A DNA stretch of 33,349 nt from Propionicimonas sp. (GCA_030158185.1 JAOATP010000145.1:1-33349), one strand, 5' to 3'; shown: positions 8,525 to 17,634, numbered from the stretch's first letter. Notes: generated by a model not told the origin, from the sequence alone. A program made the numbers and translations.

Positions 8525-9169
8525 TCACCAGCCGCGGGCGCGCCACTCCTCCAGGTGCGGGCGCTCTTCGCCGAGGGTGGTCGGCAGGCCGTGACCCGGC
8601 CACACGACGGTGTCGTCGGGGTAGGCGTCGAAGATGCGGTCGACCACGTCAGCCAGCAGGCTCGCGAACCGCCCCGGGTCCCGCTGGGTGTTGCCGACGC
8701 CACCGGGGAACAACGAGTCGCCGGTGAACAGTTGCGGCGCCGTCCCCGGAGCCGTGTGGGCCAGTGCGACCGAGCCGGGCGTGTGCCCGCGCAGTCCGAT
8801 CACGGCGAGTTCCAGCCCGCCCAGTGCCACCCGGTCGCCGTCGCGGAGACGACGGGTGATCGCCACGCCGGTGGCTGCAGTGATCGCCTCGGCATCGGCC
8901 TCGCCGGCGAGCGTCTCCGCAGCGGGGTGGTCGGCGGTGACGGCAGCCAGCGCACCGATGTGGTCGTGGTGGGAGTGCGTGGTCAGCACCCCGCGCAGCG
9001 TCCCCGGCGCGGACGCCAGCAGCCCCGCGATCGCTTCCGGCTCCGCGGCGGCGTCGATGAGCAGCTGGTCACCCGAGTGCGCGGTGAGCAGGTACACGTT
9101 GTTGTCCATGCCGGAGACGGCGATCCGGCGGATGGCCAGTTCGGGAAGTTCGATCAGTTCGATGTCCAT
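8525..9169 (-). CDS. MBL-fold metallo-hydrolase
   Basis: THSHHDHIGAL (HxHxDH), GHTPGSVAL, FTGDSLFPGGVG, WPGHGLPTTL. Confidence 0.93.
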   Translation of the reverse strand: MDIELIELPELAIRRIAVSGMDNNVYLLTAHSGDQLLIDAAAEPEAIAGLLASAPGTLRGVLTTHSHHDHIGALAAVTADHPAAETLAGEADAEAITAATGVAITRRLRDGDRVALGGLELAVIGLRGHTPGSVALAHTAPGTAPQLFTGDSLFPGGVGNTQRDPGRFASLLADVVDRIFDAYPDDTVVWPGHGLPTTLGEERPHLEEWRARGW

Positions 9170-9299
9170 GTCGTTCCCAGTGTGCCCGGCACCGGGTCAG
9201 GTTCCGTTGATGACGGGCTCGGCCGGTGAGAGTGTTGGGGGACGCCGCCATCGGTAAGGATCGGAGCGGATCACTTCCTGACCCGCAGCGACGCCGGTG

Positions 9300-9851
9300 T
9301 CAGCGCAGGTCGTCGGCCGGCGGCAACTGGCGCGGCTGCTCCTGGCGGGGCGGCTGGCCCTGGCCGCGGTTGGCGAAGATGCTCGTCACCAGTGGCACGC
9401 CAAGGAAGAACAGCGGCCACATCGGCCAGTAGTAGGCCGGGTGCCCGACGGACAACGACGTCATGATCCAGATCGCGTTGAACAGCAGCGCCAGCCCGAC
9501 CCAGCCCATCGCACCCGTGCGCATGAAGCGACGGCCGCGGTCGTAGCGGGCTGACGAGCCGGTGGGTGCGATGGCCATCAGGTCGCCGACCAGCGGCAGC
9601 AACTCCCCGAGGGTGCGCGAACCCGAGGCTCGCGCCGCCCGTTCGTCGGCCTCGCCAACGGTCAGCCTGCCGTCGAGCCTGGCCTGTTCGACAAGCCGGG
9701 TGGCGTAATCGCGGTCGGCGTCGGCGGCCCGCAGTCCCTGGTTGGCCGGCGGCCTTGGGTCGACGGTGAAGCCCTGCCAGCCGGACCGAAGCGCCGGCAC
9801 CGGGCGGTCCTGCCTCGGTTCTGGGAGGTTCTCCCACTGGGGTCCCGCCAT
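9300..9851 (-). CDS. DUF1707 (SHOCT-like) domain membrane protein
   Basis: LRAADADRDYATRLVEQARLDGRLTVGEADERAARASGSRTLGELLPLVGDL followed by two hydrophobic segments. Confidence 0.85.
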   Translation of the reverse strand: MAGPQWENLPEPRQDRPVPALRSGWQGFTVDPRPPANQGLRAADADRDYATRLVEQARLDGRLTVGEADERAARASGSRTLGELLPLVGDLMAIAPTGSSARYDRGRRFMRTGAMGWVGLALLFNAIWIMTSLSVGHPAYYWPMWPLFFLGVPLVTSIFANRGQGQPPRQEQPRQLPPADDLR

Positions 9852-9995
9852 GTCGGCCTCCGTCGCCTGATCGTGTTTTCGCCTCGACGCTACGCCGCGA
9901 TCCATGACCAGAACAGGGGCGCGTGACCCGGAACGGACCCTGAACGGAGCTCGCCCCTGTCCTGCGTGGAGCATCCTTGTCAGCGAGGAGGCCAC

Positions 9996-11627
9996 ATGAC
10001 CACACCCATCGACCAGGCCGAACGCGTCCGCCGTGAGCTCGTTTCCGCTGTGAAACGGCTCCGTGTGCTCGCCACGTCCGACCCCGCAAAGGGCGAAGAG
10101 CTCGCCGACACCGTTGTGCGGCTGACGTCCGCCCGCCTGCACAGCCTCGATCTCGCAGAGGCGGCGTCCGACGCTCCGGAGGGCGTCCTGCTGGCAGCCC
10201 GCCTCCTCGCCCGCAACGGCGCAGCCGGGCCGTACACCTCCCCCGCCGACGCTGCCCGCTTCTTCACGGCGTCCGCGCTGCTCGCAGCCGTCCAGTCGGG
10301 CCTCGGCCAGGCGGAGGCAGCAGCGCGCACCCTCGCCGGCGTTGACGGCTGGATCCAGCAACTCGGACGGTTCCCGCTGCGCGACCACCTCGAGCCCATG
10401 GCGGTCATCTGGTCGCTGGTTGCACGGTCGCGCTCCGTGCTGGCCACGGACGTGTCGGCGGCCAACGCCTGCGCGGACGCCGCAGCGCAGCGCCTGTACG
10501 CCGCCGGCCTCGACGCCGCACAGGACTACCTGGCGCTGAGCGTCCACCTGTTGCTGGCAGACACCCGCTGGGCCGCGGGGCTGCCCACCGAGGCCCTCGC
10601 GCACCACCGCCGTGCCCTCACCGCGTACCGCAACCTGTTCGGCCCGGCGGCAGGGCGGTTGCGTCCCGCGGTGGCCCAGGTGGCCGTCGCACCGCTGGCT
10701 GCCCTCCACGAGCCGTACGCCCAGCGCCTGGCACACCTCGGCGACACCCTCTTCGCGGTTGCCGTCCGCCGCGCTGAGGTGGCCCGGCTGGAGGAACTCG
10801 GCGCACCGGCACCGGTCCTCGCCGCAGCGCGGACGGGGCTGGCCGGCGCCCTCGCAGCGCAGGGACGCGGCGAGGAGTCCGCTGCAGAACGGGCCGAGGC
10901 CCTCGCTCTCGACCCCGCCGCGGAGGCGCTACCGGAGCCGCTCCCGTCCCCGCCCGGAGAGCCCTGCACCTGGACGCCGTCGGACTGGACCGGACTGGGA
11001 ACCGTCCCCGACGGTGACGCGGCGCTGGCCGCGGCGGCCGGCCGTCTCGCCCAGGAACTGCAGGCCGCAGTCTTCGACGGTGTCGCTGCCCGAATGGAAG
11101 CCCAGCAGTCCGAGGAACGCATCCGCGCAGCGGCGGAGGCCGACGCTGCAGAACGCGCGGCCGAACGCGAGCAGGCAGAACGCGCGGCGCAGGCGGAGGA
11201 GGCCGCAGCCCTCGCCGCAGCCGGGGAGCGCGAACGGCTGCGGGCCGAGGAGGCAGCCAGCCGGCGCCAGGCGGAGGAGGCAGCTGCCCGCGCGGCTGCC
11301 GGCGAGCGTCGCCGCCGGCTCGCCGAGGAGCACCAGCGGCAGCTTGAGGTCGACCCGGCAGCCGCCGAAGCTGCGGCGGCAGAGCTGGCGGCTGCCCGTG
11401 CCCGCGTCCACGACGGCGGGAGCGACCTGCGCGGGCAGCACGACGCCCAGGAGCGACTGGCGGCACTGCTGCGTCCCCTCGCCCTGCTCGACCCGGAAGC
11501 CCATCGGACGGAACTGGTGACAGCCCTGGAAGCCCTCGTCGGGCTGCGCTGGCGGCTGGGTGATCCCGACGGCTCCCGCGAGGCTGCGCGGGAGGCCCGT
11601 ACGCTCGCAGCCGACGCCGGCCACTGA
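9996..11627 (+). CDS. Hypothetical Ala-rich tetratricopeptide-like protein with C-terminal coiled coil
   Basis: AGGAGG RBS before ATG 9996; helical repeats then EEAAARAAAGERRRR-type coiled coil. Confidence 0.75.
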   Translation: MTTPIDQAERVRRELVSAVKRLRVLATSDPAKGEELADTVVRLTSARLHSLDLAEAASDAPEGVLLAARLLARNGAAGPYTSPADAARFFTASALLAAVQSGLGQAEAAARTLAGVDGWIQQLGRFPLRDHLEPMAVIWSLVARSRSVLATDVSAANACADAAAQRLYAAGLDAAQDYLALSVHLLLADTRWAAGLPTEALAHHRRALTAYRNLFGPAAGRLRPAVAQVAVAPLAALHEPYAQRLAHLGDTLFAVAVRRAEVARLEELGAPAPVLAAARTGLAGALAAQGRGEESAAERAEALALDPAAEALPEPLPSPPGEPCTWTPSDWTGLGTVPDGDAALAAAAGRLAQELQAAVFDGVAARMEAQQSEERIRAAAEADAAERAAEREQAERAAQAEEAAALAAAGERERLRAEEAASRRQAEEAAARAAAGERRRRLAEEHQRQLEVDPAAAEAAAAELAAARARVHDGGSDLRGQHDAQERLAALLRPLALLDPEAHRTELVTALEALVGLRWRLGDPDGSREAAREARTLAADAGH

Positions 11628-11669
11628 GCGCACCTAGGATTGCTGGTGACGTCGAAGGGAGTGGTGAGG

Positions 11670-12092
11670 ATGGGCAGCACCCCGCACCACGGCGCGCCCA
11701 CCAGCGGGCCGGTCTTCCTCCGTGTCCTCGTCGCCGCGGTGGTGTCAGCCCTGCTCCTCGCCGGCTGCACCACCGGAGGCACCATGACGAGTCCCGGCAG
11801 CAGCCCGACCCAGCCGTCGGCCACCCCGAGCGCGTCCAGCGCCGACGTCCCACCCAAGCGGTGGGCAGCGATCATCAGCGACCTCACGACCCGGGGCGTG
11901 CCGACCGACTCCGTAGCCCTCGTCAGCGCCCGCTCGGTGACCTGGAACGACGGCTCCCTCGGCTGCCCCCGGCCCGGCCAGAGCTACACCCAGTCCCTTG
12001 TCCCCGGCATGCAGGTCGTCGTCACCGCCGGCGCGGTCACCTACGACTACCGCTTCGGGCGCTCGGACAACCCCGTCCTCTGCCAACGCTGA
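11670..12092 (+). CDS. Putative secreted lipoprotein
   Basis: Signal with lipobox LLLAGCTTGG; conserved-looking VTWNDGSLGCPRPGQSYTQ. Confidence 0.8.
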   Translation: MGSTPHHGAPTSGPVFLRVLVAAVVSALLLAGCTTGGTMTSPGSSPTQPSATPSASSADVPPKRWAAIISDLTTRGVPTDSVALVSARSVTWNDGSLGCPRPGQSYTQSLVPGMQVVVTAGAVTYDYRFGRSDNPVLCQR

Positions 12093-12124
12093 CGGGAGCA
12101 CCCGCGACGGAGGATGCTGGAGGT

Positions 12125-13516
12125 ATGGCAACCAGCCTCACCTTCGTCGGGGGGGCCGGGACAGTCACCGGCTCCAAGTACGTCATCACCCACGACGAGC
12201 GCCGGTTCCTGGTGGACGCAGGTGTCTTCCAGGGCGAGCGTGAACTCCGCGACCTCAACTGGCAACCGTTCCCCGTGCCGCCGTCGAGCATCGAGACGAT
12301 CCTGATCACCCACGCCCACACCGACCACGTCGGCTACCTGCCCGTCCTCGTGCGGGACGGCTTCAGCGGGGAAGTGCTGGCAACGCCGGCAACCTGTGAA
12401 CTGGCGGCCATCGTCCTGCGCGACTCTGCGTACCTCGCCGAGCGTGACGCCGAACACGCGGCGAGCCACGGGTACTCGCGTCACGACCCGCCGCTGCCGC
12501 TGTTCACCGCCGCCGACGTCGAACGCACCCTCGACCGGTTCCGGGAGGTGGACTACGACGACGACGTCGACCTCGGCGGCGGCGTCACGGCCCGCTGGAC
12601 CCGGGCCGGCCACATCCTCGGCTCCGCCAGCATCCGGGTGGCGACGCCCGACACGTCGATCCTGTTCTCCGGCGACCTCGGCCGCGCCGAGCACCCCGTC
12701 CTGCTTCCCCGGGAGATCCCGCCGGGTGCGGAGACCGTGCTGGTGGAGTCCACCTACGGCGACAGGGAGCACTTCGAGCCGTCCGGCAAGGAGCACGAGC
12801 AGCTGGCCGACCTGATCCGCCGCACGGCGCGCAGGGGCGGCAGCGTGCTGATCCCCGCCTTCGCCGTCGATCGCACGGAGGTGGTGCTGCAGACGCTGAC
12901 GGGCTTCCTGCGCGACGGCCGCATTCCGGAACTGCCGGTCTACGTGAACTCCCCGATGGCCCTCGCGGCACTCTCGGTCTACCGCGATCCGCGCTACGCG
13001 GCGGAGCTGCGTCCCGACCTCGACGTCGCCAGCTTCGTCGACCTGCCCCGCCTGCACGAGGTGCGCACGACGGAGGAGTCCATCGCGCTGAACCGGCCGA
13101 GGATGCCGAGCATCATCATCAGCTCCTCGGGGATGGCGAGCGGGGGACGCGTGCTGCACCATCTCGAGCACATGCTGCCCGACAGCCGCAACGCCGTCGT
13201 CCTCGCCGGATACCAGGCCGCCGGCACCCGCGGCAGGGCCCTGCTCGACGGCGCGACGCACCTGAAGATGCACGGCCGGCAGGTGGGGGTGCGGGCGGAG
13301 ATCCTCTCCGACGAGGAGTTCTCCGTGCACGCGGACGCTTCCGAACTGCTCGACTGGCTGGCAGCGCTGACGCCGGCCCCGCGGACGGTGTTCACCGTCC
13401 ACGGGACGCCGGAGTCCGCCGGAAGGCTCGCGGCCGCCGCGACCACCCGGCTCGGGCTGCACGCACGTGCGGCAGAGCTGGGCGAGACTGTCGACGTGAC
13501 GGGCGGCCCTTCGTGA
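12125..13516 (+). CDS. MBL-fold / beta-CASP metallo-hydrolase (RNase-like)
   Basis: HAHTDHVG, GHILGSAS, FSGDLGR, STYGDREH, ISSSGMASGGRVLHHLE, EFSVHADASELLDWL, VFTVHGTPESA. Confidence 0.92.
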   Translation: MATSLTFVGGAGTVTGSKYVITHDERRFLVDAGVFQGERELRDLNWQPFPVPPSSIETILITHAHTDHVGYLPVLVRDGFSGEVLATPATCELAAIVLRDSAYLAERDAEHAASHGYSRHDPPLPLFTAADVERTLDRFREVDYDDDVDLGGGVTARWTRAGHILGSASIRVATPDTSILFSGDLGRAEHPVLLPREIPPGAETVLVESTYGDREHFEPSGKEHEQLADLIRRTARRGGSVLIPAFAVDRTEVVLQTLTGFLRDGRIPELPVYVNSPMALAALSVYRDPRYAAELRPDLDVASFVDLPRLHEVRTTEESIALNRPRMPSIIISSSGMASGGRVLHHLEHMLPDSRNAVVLAGYQAAGTRGRALLDGATHLKMHGRQVGVRAEILSDEEFSVHADASELLDWLAALTPAPRTVFTVHGTPESAGRLAAAATTRLGLHARAAELGETVDVTGGPS

Positions 13517-13555
13517 CGTTTCGGTCGCTCCGCTCCCGAACCTCCTCAGGGACCG
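13507..13555. repeat. REP-like dispersed repeat copy
   Basis: CCCTTCGTGACG...GTCGCTCCGCTCCCGAAC-CTCCTCAGGGACCG; matches copy at 361-407 and partially 5201-5224. Confidence 0.65.
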
Positions 13556-13565
13556 TTACTTCCCC

Positions 13566-16265
13566 CTAGTGGCGCCGGCGCCAGAGGCGGACGGCGAGCG
13601 CGACGGCCACCAGCGCCGCGCCTCCGGCGACCAGCCATGTCGTGCGGTCCGGACGCTCGACGGCCACGGCTTCCGCTGCCGGGGCACCGGCCAGGTACAC
13701 CTTCCCCCGACCGCCGTCGACGGTGATCTCGTCGCCGGTGCGGATCACCCGCGTCGCGGAGCCCGTGCCGAGGACGGCGGGGATGCCGTACTCGCGGGCA
13801 ACGATCGAGCCGTGGCTCAGCACGCCGCCGATGTCGGTGACCACGGCTGCCGCCATCGCGAAGAGCGGGGTGTAGGCCGGGGTCGTGATCGCTGCGACCA
13901 GCACCTCCCCGGGCTGGAAGGCTGCGAAGTCCTCCGGCCCCGCCACCAGCCGCGCCCGTGCCGTGACCACCCCGCCGCTGCCGACATTGCCGGAGAGGAC
14001 GTCGCCGGCCTGCCCCTCCTGGCCGGGGAACATCCACCCCATGCTCTCCAGCACCGCCGTCTTCGGCAGGTACTGCGGCGGGATGGCGAGGCGCTGCCCC
14101 CTTGCGGCCTCCTTGCGCCGCGCGACCCGCTCCCGCAGGTCGGTGGGCAGGTCGCGCTCGGCGTCGAGGTTCGCTGCGGCGTCGCTTGCCTCGTCGAGGG
14201 TGAGCCAGCAGACCTCCAGCGGTTCGGACAACGCCCCTGCCGCCACCAGCCGGCCACCGAACTCGCGCAGGAGCCGGCGTGCCGGCGGCGCATAGAGGCC
14301 CATCGCTGCGAGGGCGTCCTCGCGGAGGGGTCCGGTGTGCTGGGCCCTTGTGAGCAGCTGTCGCACGCGATCGGCCCGCCAGCCGCCCAGCCGGGTGAGC
14401 AGTGCCGCGGCGGCGTTCTCCCGCGCCGCGGCCGACAGCCGCTGTCGCGCGTGCGGGTCGGGCGCCCCGGCCGAGAGATCGAACCGCAGGGCCTGGAGAA
14501 GTGGCGCCGGATCGTCGGCGGGCACAGCGTTCACGAAGTCGAGGTTGTAGAGCGTGTGCCCGTGGGCGGCGAGGTGCGCGCCGAAACGCTGCTGCCAGTC
14601 ACCCCACGTGTGGGCGTCCACCCCGTCAGGAGTCTCGTGGGCGAAGGGGTCCACATCGACGGGCTGCAGGACCTCGGCAAGTCCCGGGTGCTCCAGCACC
14701 CACCTCGACAAGTCGTAGAGGGCCCTCTCCGCCCGGATCGGCTCCGAGTCGTAGCCGAGCATGAACGTCTCCCCAGCCGGATCACCCGGGCGCTGCAGCA
14801 GCTTGTCGTAGACACCCAGCCAGGTGAGCTCCGCCATCGCAGCAAGGGGGATGATCGTCTGGACCGACGTGTAGTAGTAGGCCATCGCATCCACCAGCCG
14901 ACCGACAGCATCGAGCAGCGTGCGGGCAGGCAGCCCCTCGTCCACGAGAGCCTCCTCCGCCGACACCTCTGCCGAGTACTCGGCAAGGCGTCGCCGCCAG
15001 CGGTCCTCGATCGCGGCGCCACCCTGGCTGGTGAGCATCGAGAACAGCTGCGGTGTCTGCCGCATCATGCTGCCGAGGGCGTGGTAGCCGTAGCGGTAGA
15101 AGGCGTAGCCGTTGATGGTCGGGAAGTCCACGTCGCCGAACTCCCCGCCGGGAGCGAGTTCCGTCATCAGGCGGTTCAGGCCGGTCGGCACGGCCGTGGC
15201 CATCAGGTCGGCGAACAGCGGTGTCAGCGGATCGGGCAGCTGCTCGGTGATGCTGGCGCGGAAGTACAGGCCCTTCGCTGGGAGCGGCCACTCGTCCGGC
15301 ACCTCTCCGACCCGCTCGGGCAGGGCTGTGATCGGACGGGACTGGACGATGCTGAACGCGCCGTCCGCGAGCACCCACTCGATGTCCTGGGGTGCGCGGA
15401 AGTGCTCGGCGATCGCAGCGCCGACGCCGGCCAGCTCGAGCGCCCTGGCGTCGTCGAGGACGGCGGCGTGCCGCAGGTGGTCGGGGTTCGGCGTCGACCG
15501 CGTCCGCTCATCGACGGTGTGGGCGGCGTCCACGCGGATCGCCTTGTCTGCCACGTCGTGGCTCAGGATCGTGGACGTCCTGACATCCAGGACGATGGTG
15601 TCGGTGTCGACGCTGCCGGAGACGACCGCCTCGCCGAGTCCCCACGCTGCTGTGATCACCGTCTCCTCCGTGTGACCGTTGGCAGGGTTGGCCGTGAACA
15701 TCACTCCGGCAGCGTCCGCAAGCACGAGGCGCTGCACGACGACGGCGAGCGACAACCCCCTCGGGTCGACCTTGCGGCTCGCCCGGTACCAGATCGCCCG
15801 GTCGGTCCACAGCGAGGCCCAGCAGTCGCGCACGGCAGCAAGCAGCGCCTCCTCGCCGACGACGTTGAGGTAGGTGTCCTGCTGGCCGGCGAAGCTCGCC
15901 TCCGCCAGGTCCTCCGCCGTCGCAGACGACCGGACGGCCACCGGCACGTCCTCGCCGAGCCGTGCGTACGCCTCGCGGATGCCCTCAGCGACGGCTGCGG
16001 GCACCGGCGCGGTGGCGAACAGCGCTGCGACGCCGGTCTCGGCCGGCTCGGCCGAACCGGAACCGATCACTCCTGCCACGACTCCTGCGATGGTGTCGTC
16101 GAGGCTGTTCGATGCCACGAAGTCGTCGTAGGCGGCCGTTGTGACCACGAACCCCTCGGGCACGGCGAAGCCGGCGCGGGTGAGCTCACCGAGGTTGGCC
16201 CCCTTGCCCCCGGCGACGGCCACATCGGCTGCGCTCAGGCCGTCCAGCCAGCGGATCTCGTCCAT
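13566..16265 (-). CDS. PEP-utilizing phosphotransferase (PEP synthase/rifampicin phosphotransferase-like) with C-terminal TM segment
   Basis: N-terminal GGKGANLGELTRAGFAVPEGFVVTTAAYDDF ATP-grasp; C-terminal swivelling His domain TDIGGVLSHGSIVAREYGIPAVLGTGSATR; then WLVAGGAALVAVALAVRLWRRRH. Confidence 0.9.
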   Translation of the reverse strand: MDEIRWLDGLSAADVAVAGGKGANLGELTRAGFAVPEGFVVTTAAYDDFVASNSLDDTIAGVVAGVIGSGSAEPAETGVAALFATAPVPAAVAEGIREAYARLGEDVPVAVRSSATAEDLAEASFAGQQDTYLNVVGEEALLAAVRDCWASLWTDRAIWYRASRKVDPRGLSLAVVVQRLVLADAAGVMFTANPANGHTEETVITAAWGLGEAVVSGSVDTDTIVLDVRTSTILSHDVADKAIRVDAAHTVDERTRSTPNPDHLRHAAVLDDARALELAGVGAAIAEHFRAPQDIEWVLADGAFSIVQSRPITALPERVGEVPDEWPLPAKGLYFRASITEQLPDPLTPLFADLMATAVPTGLNRLMTELAPGGEFGDVDFPTINGYAFYRYGYHALGSMMRQTPQLFSMLTSQGGAAIEDRWRRRLAEYSAEVSAEEALVDEGLPARTLLDAVGRLVDAMAYYYTSVQTIIPLAAMAELTWLGVYDKLLQRPGDPAGETFMLGYDSEPIRAERALYDLSRWVLEHPGLAEVLQPVDVDPFAHETPDGVDAHTWGDWQQRFGAHLAAHGHTLYNLDFVNAVPADDPAPLLQALRFDLSAGAPDPHARQRLSAAARENAAAALLTRLGGWRADRVRQLLTRAQHTGPLREDALAAMGLYAPPARRLLREFGGRLVAAGALSEPLEVCWLTLDEASDAAANLDAERDLPTDLRERVARRKEAARGQRLAIPPQYLPKTAVLESMGWMFPGQEGQAGDVLSGNVGSGGVVTARARLVAGPEDFAAFQPGEVLVAAITTPAYTPLFAMAAAVVTDIGGVLSHGSIVAREYGIPAVLGTGSATRVIRTGDEITVDGGRGKVYLAGAPAAEAVAVERPDRTTWLVAGGAALVAVALAVRLWRRRH

Positions 16266-16344
16266 GGTGAAACCTCTCCCTGCCCAGGCCCTTCTGGCCC
16301 AGGTCCTTCTGACGCTGCGCCTTCCCGGGACCTGTACCCCATCA

Positions 16345-17340
16345 TCACCCCGGATCACGCGGCTCGGTGAGTCGCTGGAAAGCCCCCGGCGCCATCAGCC
16401 GGGGGTTCGGGCCTGCCTCGGCCAGCCACTGCTCGACGTCGGCGTCCAGCCGGACGGGCACGGGCGGGAACAGGTCGGTGACCAGCACGGGAAGCAGCAA
16501 CGAGTGCGGCTCCGCCGGCTGCGTCGGACCGACGACCAGCGCACGCCCCACAAGGCCGGCCCCGGTGAGGAAGAGCACCTCGTCGAGCTGGCCGAGCACT
16601 TCAGGGTCGAGGTCGACGGCGAGGGCGACGGCGACGTTGCCGTCGGGCTCGAGGACGTCGGCGAGGGCGTCGGGGTCGCCGGGTCCCAGCCGGACGAACC
16701 AGCGGTTGCCGGGGTGCTCGGTGTCACGGATCGCGCGGATCACCGCGATGGCGTCGAGGTGGTTGGCCGTGCGCCAGCGGTCGAGCGTCCGCCTGGCATT
16801 GCGGCGCACCCGGGAGTCGGCGGCCGTCCGGTCGAGATGCCAGTCGAGGGCGCTGCGCGCGTAGTCGATGACGGCAACCGGGCGGGCCGTGCGGATCGCA
16901 TCGAGTGCGGGGCGCAGGCCCATCCCGCTGTGCAGCAGCAACGCCAGCACGGCGGACGGGGCGCGGTTCACCCCCATGTGGCAGTGGACCAGCACTTTGC
17001 TGCCCGGCACAGTGAGGGCTGCGTCCACCCAGTCGGCGAGTTCCTCGAACCAGACCCCGCCGATCGCCTGGCCAGCGTCGGCCACCCGGTGATGGAGGTA
17101 GTGCACCTGCGGCGCCCAGGTCTTCACGAGGGTCTCGTCGCTCCACTCTTCGCGGAGGTCGGCGATGTGGGTGATCCCGGCGGCGACGAGTTCCTCGAGC
17201 TGGCGGCGGGCGAGCCCGAAGTTGGGCGAGAGGTCGCCGCCGACGGCGAGGCGCTCACTGACGAAGGCAGCGTTCGCCACCGTCAGCTCCCGCGCAGGAG
17301 CCGGGGACCGGTCAGACGGGTGAGCGACCACGTCACCCAT
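16345..17340 (-). CDS. Dual-specificity protein phosphatase-like protein with extra C-terminal domain
   Basis: VLVHCHMGVNRAPSAVLALLL (HCxxGxxR signature); start ATG at 17340 or 17343 after GGGGG. Confidence 0.85.
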   Translation of the reverse strand: MGDVVAHPSDRSPAPARELTVANAAFVSERLAVGGDLSPNFGLARRQLEELVAAGITHIADLREEWSDETLVKTWAPQVHYLHHRVADAGQAIGGVWFEELADWVDAALTVPGSKVLVHCHMGVNRAPSAVLALLLHSGMGLRPALDAIRTARPVAVIDYARSALDWHLDRTAADSRVRRNARRTLDRWRTANHLDAIAVIRAIRDTEHPGNRWFVRLGPGDPDALADVLEPDGNVAVALAVDLDPEVLGQLDEVLFLTGAGLVGRALVVGPTQPAEPHSLLLPVLVTDLFPPVPVRLDADVEQWLAEAGPNPRLMAPGAFQRLTEPRDPG

Positions 17341-17416
17341 CATCCCCCAGAACCGGGACCCTGCGACTACCCCCACGTCCGCCGGCGGCCTGGCCGGTGC
17401 AGGGGATCCGCTCACG

Positions 17417-17482
17417 GGAATGCGGTTTCTGTCGCCCGTTAGGGGGACAGGAATACCGGCCTTGTCGCCCTTCCGGGGGACA
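17417..17482. repeat. Two tandem 33-bp units each carrying a 20-bp near-palindrome
   Basis: TGTCGCCCGTTAGGGGGACA (17430-17449) and TGTCGCCCTTCCGGGGGACA (17463-17482), each preceded by GGAATnCnG. Confidence 0.85.
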
Positions 17483-17634
17483 CAATCAGGGAATTGCAGG
17501 CGTGTCGCAAATGTCAAGTGGAAGAATTCTGCTATTGGGTGGATCCCATCCCGAAAGGGGTGCATAGTGGGTGTTGTACGGGAGGGTACTCGTCACCCAG
17601 GTGGCGGAGAACTACACAAAAGGATTGCACCGCC

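Noticed and set aside
9300-10736. Full 478-aa minus ORF as one gene
   Set aside because: Only the C-terminal part (from 9851) has the DUF1707 signature; the upstream part is antisense to the 9996 gene.
11100-11340. Tandem DNA repeat in coiled-coil region
   Set aside because: Similarity comes from Ala/Glu/Arg codon bias in a coiled coil; no fixed repeat period at DNA level.
12047-13462. 471-aa minus-strand ORF (and similar at 6853-8277, 22577-24193, 27931-29229)
   Set aside because: Antisense to well-supported MBL, ThrE, S33 and CPA1 genes with no recognisable motifs.
16140-16345. Rifamycin-associated element upstream of the Rph-like gene
   Set aside because: Looked for the palindrome GGGGCTTGCGGCAAGGCCC recalled for rph promoters; not present, so rifamycin-inducible regulation is not supported.
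13569-16370. 933-aa plus-strand ORF
   Set aside because: Full-length antisense of the clear PEP-utilizing enzyme; composition is a shadow frame of high-GC codon use.
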